Shown here in pieces: positions 36,159 to 44,519 of a stretch of 64,000 bases of DNA. The notes under the pieces are model-generated. The model ran no database searches. It worked only from the letters and a program-made list of their open reading frames with translations, and was not told where the DNA came from. Position 1 is the first letter of the stretch, and each line of letters opens with the position of its first letter. Where the stretch lies: the NCBI GenBank assembly GCA_017624835.1, contig JAGAMG010000050.1, forward strand, positions 101,018-165,017, read 5' to 3'. The translations under genes and the position numbers were made by a program. This stretch comes from Lachnospiraceae bacterium (GTDB taxonomy: Bacteria; Bacillota; Clostridia; Lachnospirales; Lachnospiraceae).

Positions 36159-37469
36159 ATGCTTTTAGAATTTTCATGTTCCAATTTCAAATCAATTTAT
36201 AAAAAAATAACCTTATCAATGCTTGCCAGCAGTGATGATACCAGAGAAGAGGATTTGATTACATTTGAAAAATATCGGGTAAATCGCATGACTGCGATTT
36301 ATGGTCCCAATGGATCTGGAAAGACAAATGTACTGCAGGCGGTCAGTTATGCAAAGAGAATCATTCTTGGCAGTATGAAGCGAGAACTGGGGGATTCCTT
36401 AAAAGTATTACCACATAAGTTAGCAGGAAAAGAGGAGCCAACGGAATTTGCATTTCAATTTGTAACAAAAGGAGTAAGGTATGCGTATGGCTTTTCTATT
36501 ATCAAGGGGATGATTCAGAAGGAGTACTTGTATTACTTTCCAAATAACAGACAAACTAAGATTTTTGACAGAATGGGATTGGAGGTTAGTGAAGGACCTT
36601 CTTTTAAGAAATTTTCGGAAGCGAGCATGGATGCTTTAAAAGATAACAGACTTTTTTTGGCGTGTGCAGCTAATTATACTAAAGTTTCTGAAATAGAAGC
36701 TGCATTTTTGTTTTTTAAGGAGGAGTTGAAGCTATTTAGTTCTGCTAATGGATCAAACAGAGTCTTTGGAAGAGCAATTGAATTTTTAAAAGAAAATCCG
36801 GAGCTGAAGCCCACTTATCTAAAAATTATGGATTATTTGGGAACCGGAATAAAAGATATAGAGGCTAGAGCTGAAACAGTAACATTGGAAGGATTGGAAA
36901 ATACAGATAGACTTTCGGAAGAAGTAAGAAAAATGATAAAGAATCGTGAAATAGCAGTATTAGAGAGCGCAATTTGCTATGAAGGATTTAAAACTGATTT
37001 GGAGAGTGAAGAATCTGTCGGAATCAAGAAATTATTTGTTTTTCTTTATCCTTATCTGGATGTATTGCGGGGCGGAAAGGTATTGTTATGTGATGAAATA
37101 GAAACCGGTTTACATGAATCCATAGCAATGGGGATGTTGAAGCTGTTTACACAGCTGTATCCGGAAACAAATGCACAGATTATTTTTACTACACATGATA
37201 CCAGCTTGTTGGACGGAGAGCTTCTTAGAAGGGATCAGATATGGTTTACTGAATTAGACGGTAAACGTTCAACAGATTTATATTCATTGGCGGAAATCCG
37301 AAATGTCAGAAAAACAGAAAGTCTTAAGAATGGGTATGTAAGTGGTAAATATGGAGCGATTCCCATGTTAAACAAAAGTATATTTGATGACATTGTGTCA
37401 GAATTTCAAAGCTTAAATCAGGATGAAAAATCCACAAGTTTTGCTGATGATGATACTTGGGAGGAATAG
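36159..37469 (+). CDS. AAA15-type ATPase of a probable defence pair
   Basis: 436 residues from ATG 36159, 8 bp after GGAGAGG; GTG 36150 is a poorer start. The typical beginning MLLEFSCSNFKSI and Walker A GPNGSGKT (49-56) mark the RecF/SMC-like AAA15 group. An ABC-like signature ESVGIKKLF lies at 285-293, Walker B VLLCDEIETGLHE at 308-320, and the switch His in FTTHDTSLL (H346). Such ATPases serve as sensors or activators in abortive-infection and related systems (AbiL, RloA, PARIS AriA; family knowledge). The following gene, 1 bp after the stop, encodes a HEPN protein, supporting a two-component toxin/defence unit (inference). Confidence 0.85.
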   Translation: MLLEFSCSNFKSIYKKITLSMLASSDDTREEDLITFEKYRVNRMTAIYGPNGSGKTNVLQAVSYAKRIILGSMKRELGDSLKVLPHKLAGKEEPTEFAFQFVTKGVRYAYGFSIIKGMIQKEYLYYFPNNRQTKIFDRMGLEVSEGPSFKKFSEASMDALKDNRLFLACAANYTKVSEIEAAFLFFKEELKLFSSANGSNRVFGRAIEFLKENPELKPTYLKIMDYLGTGIKDIEARAETVTLEGLENTDRLSEEVRKMIKNREIAVLESAICYEGFKTDLESEESVGIKKLFVFLYPYLDVLRGGKVLLCDEIETGLHESIAMGMLKLFTQLYPETNAQIIFTTHDTSLLDGELLRRDQIWFTELDGKRSTDLYSLAEIRNVRKTESLKNGYVSGKYGAIPMLNKSIFDDIVSEFQSLNQDEKSTSFADDDTWEE

Positions 37470-37470
37470 C

Positions 37471-38175
37471 ATGGAGCAGAATTTTGAATTAAGTGAACGG
37501 AAGGTTGACATACAGGATAAAAGGATAGCTGATATTATTATCTATCAATTGGATGCCATAAAAGGGCATTACGACGAGAATCTGGAATTAATCACAAAAC
37601 AGTTTCCTATAGCAGAGCAATTGAAACAGGAAGGAAATGTTGAAGCGGCAGAAACAATATGGCGTACACAAATTGTACTATTATCCAGCGCATTTGATTT
37701 CTTTATGCATGAAATCGTCTGGTATGGCTTGGATAAAATTTATGATGGTGATTGGCCGCAGACGGAGCAATATAAAAATCTTTCCATAAGATTAGAAACT
37801 TTGCAGACTATCATGGAAGATTTGGACAGTAAGACATGGTTTGCTGATTATATTACAGAAAAGTATAAAACCCAGACAATAATGATTTTTGGAGATGTAA
37901 GAGACCATTTGAATCTTATAGGGGTCAGCGTAGATAATGTGGCGAAAGAGGCATTTTATCAACAGGGATGTAGTGTAAAGCCCAAAGATCAAATGAAGCA
38001 AAAGCTTGATGGTTTGTATAGCAGACGTAATCGTATTGCCCATCAGACGGATAGATCAGAACGTGATGCAGAACGTCAGGCAATTTCAGATGGACAGGTT
38101 ATAACTTTCATTGAGGATGTTAATAAGATTGTAGTAGCGATTATGGGCGAAAAACGCAAACGCTTGTTGCAGTAG
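37471..38175 (+). CDS. HEPN-domain protein (RiboL-PSP-like), predicted ribonuclease
   Basis: 234 residues from ATG 37471, one base after the ATPase stop, with GGGAGGA as ribosome site; frames reaching back to 37423 overlap the ATPase and lack a site. The catalytic HEPN motif R-x4-H is intact as RNRIAH (186-191) after a helical domain with the usual aromatic-rich first helix (SSAFDFFMHEIVW, about 72-84). HEPN toxins cut RNA, often tRNA, and many are held inactive by a partner ATPase or antitoxin. Here the tight coupling makes the AAA15 protein the natural partner. Exact family membership was not searched. Confidence 0.78.
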   Translation: MEQNFELSERKVDIQDKRIADIIIYQLDAIKGHYDENLELITKQFPIAEQLKQEGNVEAAETIWRTQIVLLSSAFDFFMHEIVWYGLDKIYDGDWPQTEQYKNLSIRLETLQTIMEDLDSKTWFADYITEKYKTQTIMIFGDVRDHLNLIGVSVDNVAKEAFYQQGCSVKPKDQMKQKLDGLYSRRNRIAHQTDRSERDAERQAISDGQVITFIEDVNKIVVAIMGEKRKRLLQ

Positions 38176-38204
38176 TTGGTAAAAAATAGTCGTAGTCGAT
38201 GGAT

Positions 38205-38244
38205 AAAAACCTCGTCAAGGAAAAACTTTGATGAGGTTTTTTTA
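38205..38244 (+). terminator. Terminator of the ATPase-HEPN pair
   Basis: ACCTCGTCAAGG with CTTTGATGAGGT, A5 loop and a run of seven T. It separates the pair from the sortase operon. Confidence 0.9.
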
Positions 38245-38275
38245 TGGGGAATAAGTACCAGATGTAGAAAAATGC

Positions 38276-38303
38276 TTGCATAAATTTCGACATATAGTAA
38301 AAT
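38276..38303 (+). promoter_or_regulatory. Promoter of the sortase operon
   Basis: TTGCAT (38276-38281), 16-bp spacer, TAAAAT (38298-38303), about 50 bp before the sortase start. Confidence 0.6.
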
Positions 38304-38353
38304 AGATATTGTATGATATTATTGCAGGAAGTATGGATACATAAGGGCAAAAT

Positions 38354-39655
38354 ATGACACAGAAGATATATATAGTAGAAGAGCGGCAGTTTCGGACAAA
38401 AGAAGATTACGATCGTGCCATTCATGATAAAGAAATCATTGAAAAACTTCGTAAGCTGTCGGAGAATTATTCGCTGGATCAGTTGAAGCAATTGGAAAGG
38501 GCATTGCAGAGTGGAAAGTATCGTTTTTATACAATGCTAGGTCAGGATTATTTGGACGAATTGGCGGAAACGATTGAGAAGAGAGAACAGGAAGCAGAAG
38601 ATACCGGACGTGGAAGTAAGGTAAAGGGAGCGGAAAAGAAGCAGTCAAACGCTAAATCTCGACAAAAGAAGAAAAACAAGAAAGCAACTCAAAAAAAAGA
38701 GACTCAAAAGAACGCTGTAAAAAACAAAAAGGCAAAAACGACGAAGACGAAAACTGCAAAAGCAAAGGCTTCTGCAAAGTCAAAGAAGTTATCCTCAAAT
38801 AAGAAAACAAATAAGAAGGTAACTACAGAGATTCCTGAGGAGATTTTGAGACAGGAAATTCAGCGGCAGGAGAAGCAACGAAAACGTATGATTTTTTTAT
38901 GTGGTTTGGTTGCAATTGGTTGTTTGGGATATCTTTTTGTTTATTCCTATCAGGATTACAGGACAACATCTACCTATGATAAGCTGAACGAATTAAAGGA
39001 AAAGCCGGTACTACAAACAGAAAATTCCACGGAAAGCACAGTGAAAGTGACTTTGGATGGGGAAAAAGAAGCCCCTGAGGTGCTGGATGAATATAAAAAT
39101 TTGTTAAATAAGAATAAAAAGCTAATCGGATGGGTAAAAATTGCCGATACATATATAGATTACCCCGTAATGCAGACTACGGACAATGAATATTATCTTG
39201 ACCATAATTTAAATCAGGAATATGATAAGAATGGTTCTATTTTTATGGACAAGGACTGCGATGTGATAAAGCCCAGTACAAATTATATTTTGTACGGTCA
39301 TCATATGAAAAGCGGAAGAATGTTCGGTAGTCTTCAAAAGTATGAATCCGAAAGCTATTATAAAAAGCATTCGTACATAGAGTTTGACACTATATATGAA
39401 AAGGGAACCTATCAGATAATGTATGCTTTTCGTTCCCGGGTATATAGTGAAGAGGAAATCGTTTTTAAGTATTATCAGTTTATAGATGCAAATAGTGAGT
39501 TGGAATTTAACTCCTATATGCAGGAAATGGCGGCATTATCCTATTATGATACAGGAGTAACCGCTGAGTATGGCGATCAGCTTTTAACCCTTTCCACCTG
39601 TGATTATCAGGAAACGGACGGAAGATTTGTGGTGGTTGCCAAAAAGATTAAGTAA
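38354..39655 (+). CDS. srtB: Class B sortase with long cytoplasmic Lys-rich region
   Basis: 433 residues. Single membrane helix at about 179-198; the sortase domain follows outside (about 240-433) with the catalytic triad H316 (YGHHM), C416 (TLSTC) and R424 (DGRFVV), in SrtB-like spacing. Unusually, some 178 residues precede the membrane helix: a helical, charged segment (1-80) and a Lys/Ala/Thr-rich stretch (about 90-157) like a histone tail, both predicted cytoplasmic. Two large surface proteins follow in the same direction after 37 bp; the first ends in TPKTG, close to the (S/P)PxTG motif of clostridial SrtB (C. difficile), so it is the likely substrate. Confidence 0.9.
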   Translation: MTQKIYIVEERQFRTKEDYDRAIHDKEIIEKLRKLSENYSLDQLKQLERALQSGKYRFYTMLGQDYLDELAETIEKREQEAEDTGRGSKVKGAEKKQSNAKSRQKKKNKKATQKKETQKNAVKNKKAKTTKTKTAKAKASAKSKKLSSNKKTNKKVTTEIPEEILRQEIQRQEKQRKRMIFLCGLVAIGCLGYLFVYSYQDYRTTSTYDKLNELKEKPVLQTENSTESTVKVTLDGEKEAPEVLDEYKNLLNKNKKLIGWVKIADTYIDYPVMQTTDNEYYLDHNLNQEYDKNGSIFMDKDCDVIKPSTNYILYGHHMKSGRMFGSLQKYESESYYKKHSYIEFDTIYEKGTYQIMYAFRSRVYSEEEIVFKYYQFIDANSELEFNSYMQEMAALSYYDTGVTAEYGDQLLTLSTCDYQETDGRFVVVAKKIK

Positions 39656-39692
39656 ATGACGGAATTAAGATACCGTATGGAGGAGATGCATC

Positions 39693-42600
39693 ATGGCAAA
39701 AAAGGTACAGAAAAAGAAGAGTATGAAGCTTCGCAAGAGACTGCGTAAGACTTTAGGGTCTTTGTGTCTGGCGACAGCTTTATTTGTGGCGGCGATTCCC
39801 GTTCCGGAGGCAAGTGCGGATACCGGAGATAATTACCCGGATGGTACAAAATATGTAAGTAACGTAACGGCGAAGACCTTTGATACATTTACTTCGCAAA
39901 TTCCTACTGTTAAGGCGGATGATCCCATTTATGTTTCCGATGATGGTATTTTGCAGTTTGCTTATGTACCGGAAACAGGTGGTTCTAACTATATTGCAGT
40001 AGTTTTAGGATATACCGCAGGTAATTTGGAAAATAATGCTCTTGTAATTCCGAATACGGTAAATGCTTGTGCTAAGTTGAAAACCAATGATGGTACCCGC
40101 GGAGGTTATGTGGCAGTTAGTAAGAATAGAAGACCTCTGTATTATATGTCTAAACCGGCTGTAATCGAAAAAGATGTTTCCGGTAACGACCATATTATTT
40201 CACCACCAGAGTATGCTCCTTGTTATACCGAGGATTCCGAAAAATGGAGTAGCCTGCCATTGGAGGATTTCTATTATTTAGAAAATGGAGACTATAAGCC
40301 AACCATCTCTCCAACAGAGCAGTGGATTAAGAATCTTTCAGTAAAATATATTGGTAATCAAAAATTGGAGCCTTATACAGGAGCCAATAGTGGTGTTGCA
40401 GGAACCATTGAGAAGGAATGGCAGCTTGCTAATGGTGGAGCAATTATTACAGCAGAAGATCAAGGTGTATTTGCACATCAGGGTAATATTGTAAGTCTTA
40501 CCGTAGGTACAGAACTTATGGGTATTGGTAACTTTGCTTTTTATAATTGTGCAAACCTGGAAACTATTAACTTAGGTAATGGTTTAAATGAAATTGGTAA
40601 GGCGGCATTTAAAAACTGCTACAATATGACTAGTATAGGTATTGATTTTGCCTGCCTTTTACGTTATATCTCCGATGAAGCCTTTATGAATTGTACCTCT
40701 TTGGAAAGCTTCATGTTACCTTCCACTGTAGTTACCATTGGTGATAAGGCGTTTGATGGTTGTACGGATTTAACTAATTTGGATATTTCCGGTAAAATGA
40801 AGGACGCGGATGTAGGCTTAAAGAAAATTGGATATTATGCATTCAGAGGCTGTACCTCTTTGGAGGAAGTGATTTTGCCAAGCTCTATGAATGATATTAA
40901 TCTTCCGGTTTGTCTGAATGCCTTTAAGGATTGTCCTAATTTAAAGCATATTCAGACTGAAAGTAACAGTACTAAATTTGTTGATACCACAAATTATCCG
41001 GTAAATGATAAGAATTTATCTTTCCCTGTAGATGAGGATGAGATTTATTTTAAGAAGGATGTTCATCCTACTTTCTACTTTGAAGGTCCGGCAGAATCTT
41101 CTGTACATGATTTTACAAAGGAAAATGCGTTAGCCTTTAAGTATACAGGGGAAGATCGATATGAATTGGTTGATTGGGAAAAGACATATGATAATAATGG
41201 TAACCACACCGGTTACGGCGATGGTAAGCTTACCTATCAAGTAAATTCAAATAATGAATTATTGTTCTTCCAAATGGAAGGAACAATAGAGGAGGTTGAA
41301 ATTCCGGCATCAATCGGTCCTTACGGAGTTTCTACTCTGAACAAGGGAAGCTTTTCCAATAACTGTGATTTAACCAGAATCAAGATTCCGGCAACAGTAA
41401 CTCAAATTAATGATGAAGCTTTTAAAGGCTGTCATAATTTAAAGCATGTAATTTACGAAGATGCATCCACCATAACTCACATAGGAACAGATGCATTTGC
41501 TACTCAGGAAGTACCGGTGTCCTGTACTCACAAGGATGAAGCCTGGAGTTCGAAGGAACCATTCTTGAGCTTTACCGGTGCAGTAGGAGAGGATATCGTT
41601 CCTTTCAGTTATGCAATGACTTCTTCCAGTAATATTAACTCGGGAACACAGCCCCGTACCTATATTACTTATTATAGTGGATGGCCTACCAATTTGGAGA
41701 TTCAGTATGTGATGGATGATGAATCTGCAGGTACTGCAGGAAAGGCTACTTTGGTAAAATATCCTACCTATGATGCATTGTCCGCTGGTACTCAATATAC
41801 AGGAGCAAATTATCCTTATATTACTACGAAATATCAGCTGGCAGCAGCGGAAGCTATTACGCAATATAACAAGTGGTTATCCGACCCTTCCACAGAGGTA
41901 ACCGGTGATCAATGGGATATTATCAATGCAGCATTAAAGGTTTCTGTACCTACCGGTGTTAAGGCGATTGATGACGGACTTTTCTCAGGCGTGGAAGCAA
42001 GTGAGGAAACCGTTTCCGGAAGTAACGCAGCACCTTCCAAGGTACCGGTAGTTGGTCAGAAGGCAGATACTAAGATTAAAGAAGTAACCTTTGCAGATAT
42101 TGATGAGTTTGAAGCATATACCTTCAGTGGTTGTACTGCATTGGAGGCGATTAATATCACAGGCGGTAATTCAGCATTGGCAGATTATGCTTTTGCAGAT
42201 GTGGATACCGATGAAGTTGCAGGTGCAGAAGATAATGGTGGTTTATTTACTACGGTAAATATGTCCGATGGCGGAAGCAGCATTGGCAGCTATGCCTTTG
42301 CTAATAATCCCAATTTGAAAAATGTAACTTTATCTGCGGCAGTATCTGATATGGGGGTACGTCCTTTTAAGAATTGTCCTGAACTTGAAACCGTAGATTT
42401 CTCCGGTGGACCTTATTTTACCACGGAAAATGCAATTATCTATAGTTTGGAGAATGGAGCAAAGGATGGTATTGTACAGTGTTTGGAGAGCAGAGGTGTA
42501 AAGAACACCGGTGTATCCGTTCAGGCATCTGAGTCAGAAGGCGTTACCAAGATGTGGGATGAGGCATTCATGGATTGTGTGGAAGTAGGTTCCATTGATT

Positions 42601-44480
42601 TGTCCGCTTCCAAAATCGAAAGAATTCCTGCCAATGCATTTAATAATACGGAAAGCTTGTATTCCGCAATTTTACCTGTTGGTTGTAAGTCCATTACTAA
42701 GGATGCATTTTATGACAGTAATGTACGTTATGTGGATATTCCAAGCAGTGTAACCTTTATTGATCCGCAGGCGTTTAATACAGAGGATTATCTGAATTCA
42801 GAAGGTAAGTATAAGACCATTGAATTTTATTGTGAAGAGGGAAGTGCGGCAGAAACTTATGCAAATGAGTATGAAAGTGTTATGATTACGGACAAGCCCA
42901 TTTCCACAACCTTTAAGGTTATTTTCTGGGGTAAGGATATGTCCAGCATCCTTGACGAGCAGGATGTTTTGATTGGAACGGACGCAAAGGCTCCTGATGC
43001 ACCGGAAATAGAGGGATATCGATTTACCGGATGGTTGCCTAATTATACTGCAATCAGCAAGGATATGGATATTATTGCACAGTATGAAAAGATTGACTCT
43101 ACTGAAAATCAGGTAACTGTTACCTTCCTTGATTGGGATGATACCGTATTGAAGGAAGATAAGGTTACTCCCGGTAAGGATGCACAGCCTCCTTTACCTC
43201 CCAGCAGAGAGGGATATCAGTTTACCGGATGGAGACCTGCATTTACAGCTGTCACACAGGATACCACTGTTTATGCACAGTATGAGAAGATTGATTCTGC
43301 CAACAAGCAGTATATTGTAAACTTTATTGATTGGGATGACAAAATTCTTTATACCCAGAGAGTAGACCCCGGTGCAGGTGCAATTTTACCTCAGGCACCT
43401 TCCAGAGAAGGCTATGTATTCAAGGGATGGAGACCTGATGTATCTGTAGTTAATAAAGATACAGATACCTATGCACAGTATGTGCCTGTTGGTTTCGAGG
43501 ATGGAACCGGTTCAGGCGGAACCGGTAACGGAAATGGAACCGGCAATGGAGATGGAAGTGGTTCCGGTTCCGGATCAGGAGATGGAAGTGGCTCCGGTTC
43601 AGGTTCCGGTGGTTCTTCTGCAAAGTACTATACATTGACCGTTAAAAACGGTAGTGGTTCCGGTAGCTATATTGCAGGTTCACAGCCTATTATTATCGCA
43701 AACGACCCTGCAGCAGGAATGCAGTTCAGCCATTGGACGATTTCACCTGAGGATACCAAGCTTGCAAGTAAGGTGTTATCTGCCAGCGTGGTTACCATGC
43801 CTGAGAAGGATGTAACTGTTACGGCAAATTATAAGAAGGCTACAGGAAATTCAACAGTAAGTAGTAACCGTCCGAATGGTTCAAGTATTAAGAATGGTGG
43901 AACTACTGTTGTAATTGATAAGAACGGATTGTCCAATACCGGTGTGGTATCGGCTACCGTAAATGGTTCTTCCGATGATTTTGTAATTAAGATTACAGAT
44001 AGCAACAGTGCTACAGAGGAAATCATTAAGGCATTGGTTGCAGAATATGGTGATATCAGTAATATTAAGTATTTCCCTATGGATATTACTTTGTATGATT
44101 CCACCGGAAAGAAGAAGATTACAGATACCACAGGATTATCCATCAGTATTACATTACCATTACCTGATTCCTTAATTACCTATGCCGGTAACAATAAGGT
44201 GGCAGGTGTGGTGAATGGCAGATTGGATAAGCTGACACCTAAGTTTACGACGATTTCAGGAGTATCCTGTGTAACCTTTACAGCAGAGCATTTTTCACCC
44301 TATGTGATTTATGTGGATACTCAGAATTTAACAGCGGGTACAATTACAGACTCTACACCGAAGACCGGAGATGGTATTCATCCGAAATGGTTCTTATCCA
44401 TCGGTTTGGCTTGTCTGTCAGCAGTTCTCTTTATGAAGAAGGACAGACGTGTACCTGTAAAGGCTCGTGCAAGAGCGTAA
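39693..44480 (+). CDS. BspA-type LRR surface protein with InlB-type repeats and TPKTG anchor
   Basis: 1595 residues. Signal peptide at about 1-42 with a very basic start (KKVQKKKSMKLRKRLRK) and ASA-like site. BspA-type leucine-rich repeats (LRR_5, with IGDKAFDGCTDL-like units) recur between about 260 and 1000. Three Listeria-Bacteroides (InlB B/Flg_new) repeats with EGYxFTGW cores occupy about 1070-1270, then a Gly/Ser/Thr/Asn-rich flexible linker (about 1275-1310), a divergent InlB-type domain and a final beta-rich domain. The C-terminus has TPKTG (1555-1559), a hydrophobic helix and an Arg/Lys tail, a cell-wall sorting signal for the upstream sortase. Role presumably adhesion or carbohydrate binding. 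Confidence 0.92.
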   Translation: MAKKVQKKKSMKLRKRLRKTLGSLCLATALFVAAIPVPEASADTGDNYPDGTKYVSNVTAKTFDTFTSQIPTVKADDPIYVSDDGILQFAYVPETGGSNYIAVVLGYTAGNLENNALVIPNTVNACAKLKTNDGTRGGYVAVSKNRRPLYYMSKPAVIEKDVSGNDHIISPPEYAPCYTEDSEKWSSLPLEDFYYLENGDYKPTISPTEQWIKNLSVKYIGNQKLEPYTGANSGVAGTIEKEWQLANGGAIITAEDQGVFAHQGNIVSLTVGTELMGIGNFAFYNCANLETINLGNGLNEIGKAAFKNCYNMTSIGIDFACLLRYISDEAFMNCTSLESFMLPSTVVTIGDKAFDGCTDLTNLDISGKMKDADVGLKKIGYYAFRGCTSLEEVILPSSMNDINLPVCLNAFKDCPNLKHIQTESNSTKFVDTTNYPVNDKNLSFPVDEDEIYFKKDVHPTFYFEGPAESSVHDFTKENALAFKYTGEDRYELVDWEKTYDNNGNHTGYGDGKLTYQVNSNNELLFFQMEGTIEEVEIPASIGPYGVSTLNKGSFSNNCDLTRIKIPATVTQINDEAFKGCHNLKHVIYEDASTITHIGTDAFATQEVPVSCTHKDEAWSSKEPFLSFTGAVGEDIVPFSYAMTSSSNINSGTQPRTYITYYSGWPTNLEIQYVMDDESAGTAGKATLVKYPTYDALSAGTQYTGANYPYITTKYQLAAAEAITQYNKWLSDPSTEVTGDQWDIINAALKVSVPTGVKAIDDGLFSGVEASEETVSGSNAAPSKVPVVGQKADTKIKEVTFADIDEFEAYTFSGCTALEAINITGGNSALADYAFADVDTDEVAGAEDNGGLFTTVNMSDGGSSIGSYAFANNPNLKNVTLSAAVSDMGVRPFKNCPELETVDFSGGPYFTTENAIIYSLENGAKDGIVQCLESRGVKNTGVSVQASESEGVTKMWDEAFMDCVEVGSIDLSASKIERIPANAFNNTESLYSAILPVGCKSITKDAFYDSNVRYVDIPSSVTFIDPQAFNTEDYLNSEGKYKTIEFYCEEGSAAETYANEYESVMITDKPISTTFKVIFWGKDMSSILDEQDVLIGTDAKAPDAPEIEGYRFTGWLPNYTAISKDMDIIAQYEKIDSTENQVTVTFLDWDDTVLKEDKVTPGKDAQPPLPPSREGYQFTGWRPAFTAVTQDTTVYAQYEKIDSANKQYIVNFIDWDDKILYTQRVDPGAGAILPQAPSREGYVFKGWRPDVSVVNKDTDTYAQYVPVGFEDGTGSGGTGNGNGTGNGDGSGSGSGSGDGSGSGSGSGGSSAKYYTLTVKNGSGSGSYIAGSQPIIIANDPAAGMQFSHWTISPEDTKLASKVLSASVVTMPEKDVTVTANYKKATGNSTVSSNRPNGSSIKNGGTTVVIDKNGLSNTGVVSATVNGSSDDFVIKITDSNSATEEIIKALVAEYGDISNIKYFPMDITLYDSTGKKKITDTTGLSISITLPLPDSLITYAGNNKVAGVVNGRLDKLTPKFTTISGVSCVTFTAEHFSPYVIYVDTQNLTAGTITDSTPKTGDGIHPKWFLSIGLACLSAVLFMKKDRRVPVKARARA
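43496..43620 (+). repeat. Low-complexity Gly/Ser linker repeat
   Basis: Short GGAACCGG, GGAAGTGG and TCCGGTTC-type units repeated, encoding the GTGNGDGSGSG linker. Likely length-variable between strains by slippage. Confidence 0.8.
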
Positions 44481-44519
44481 ACAAAAAAACACAAAAGTAA
44501 GAGAAAGTATGGAAGGCAT

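Noticed and set aside
30014-38250. Prophage or integrative element spanning the accessory block
   Set aside because: No integrase, transposase, att-like direct repeats, tRNA or capsid genes were seen at the borders.
43450-43635. His/Arg/Asn-rich minus-strand frame opposite the Gly/Ser linker
   Set aside because: It is the complement of the low-complexity linker and has no start context.
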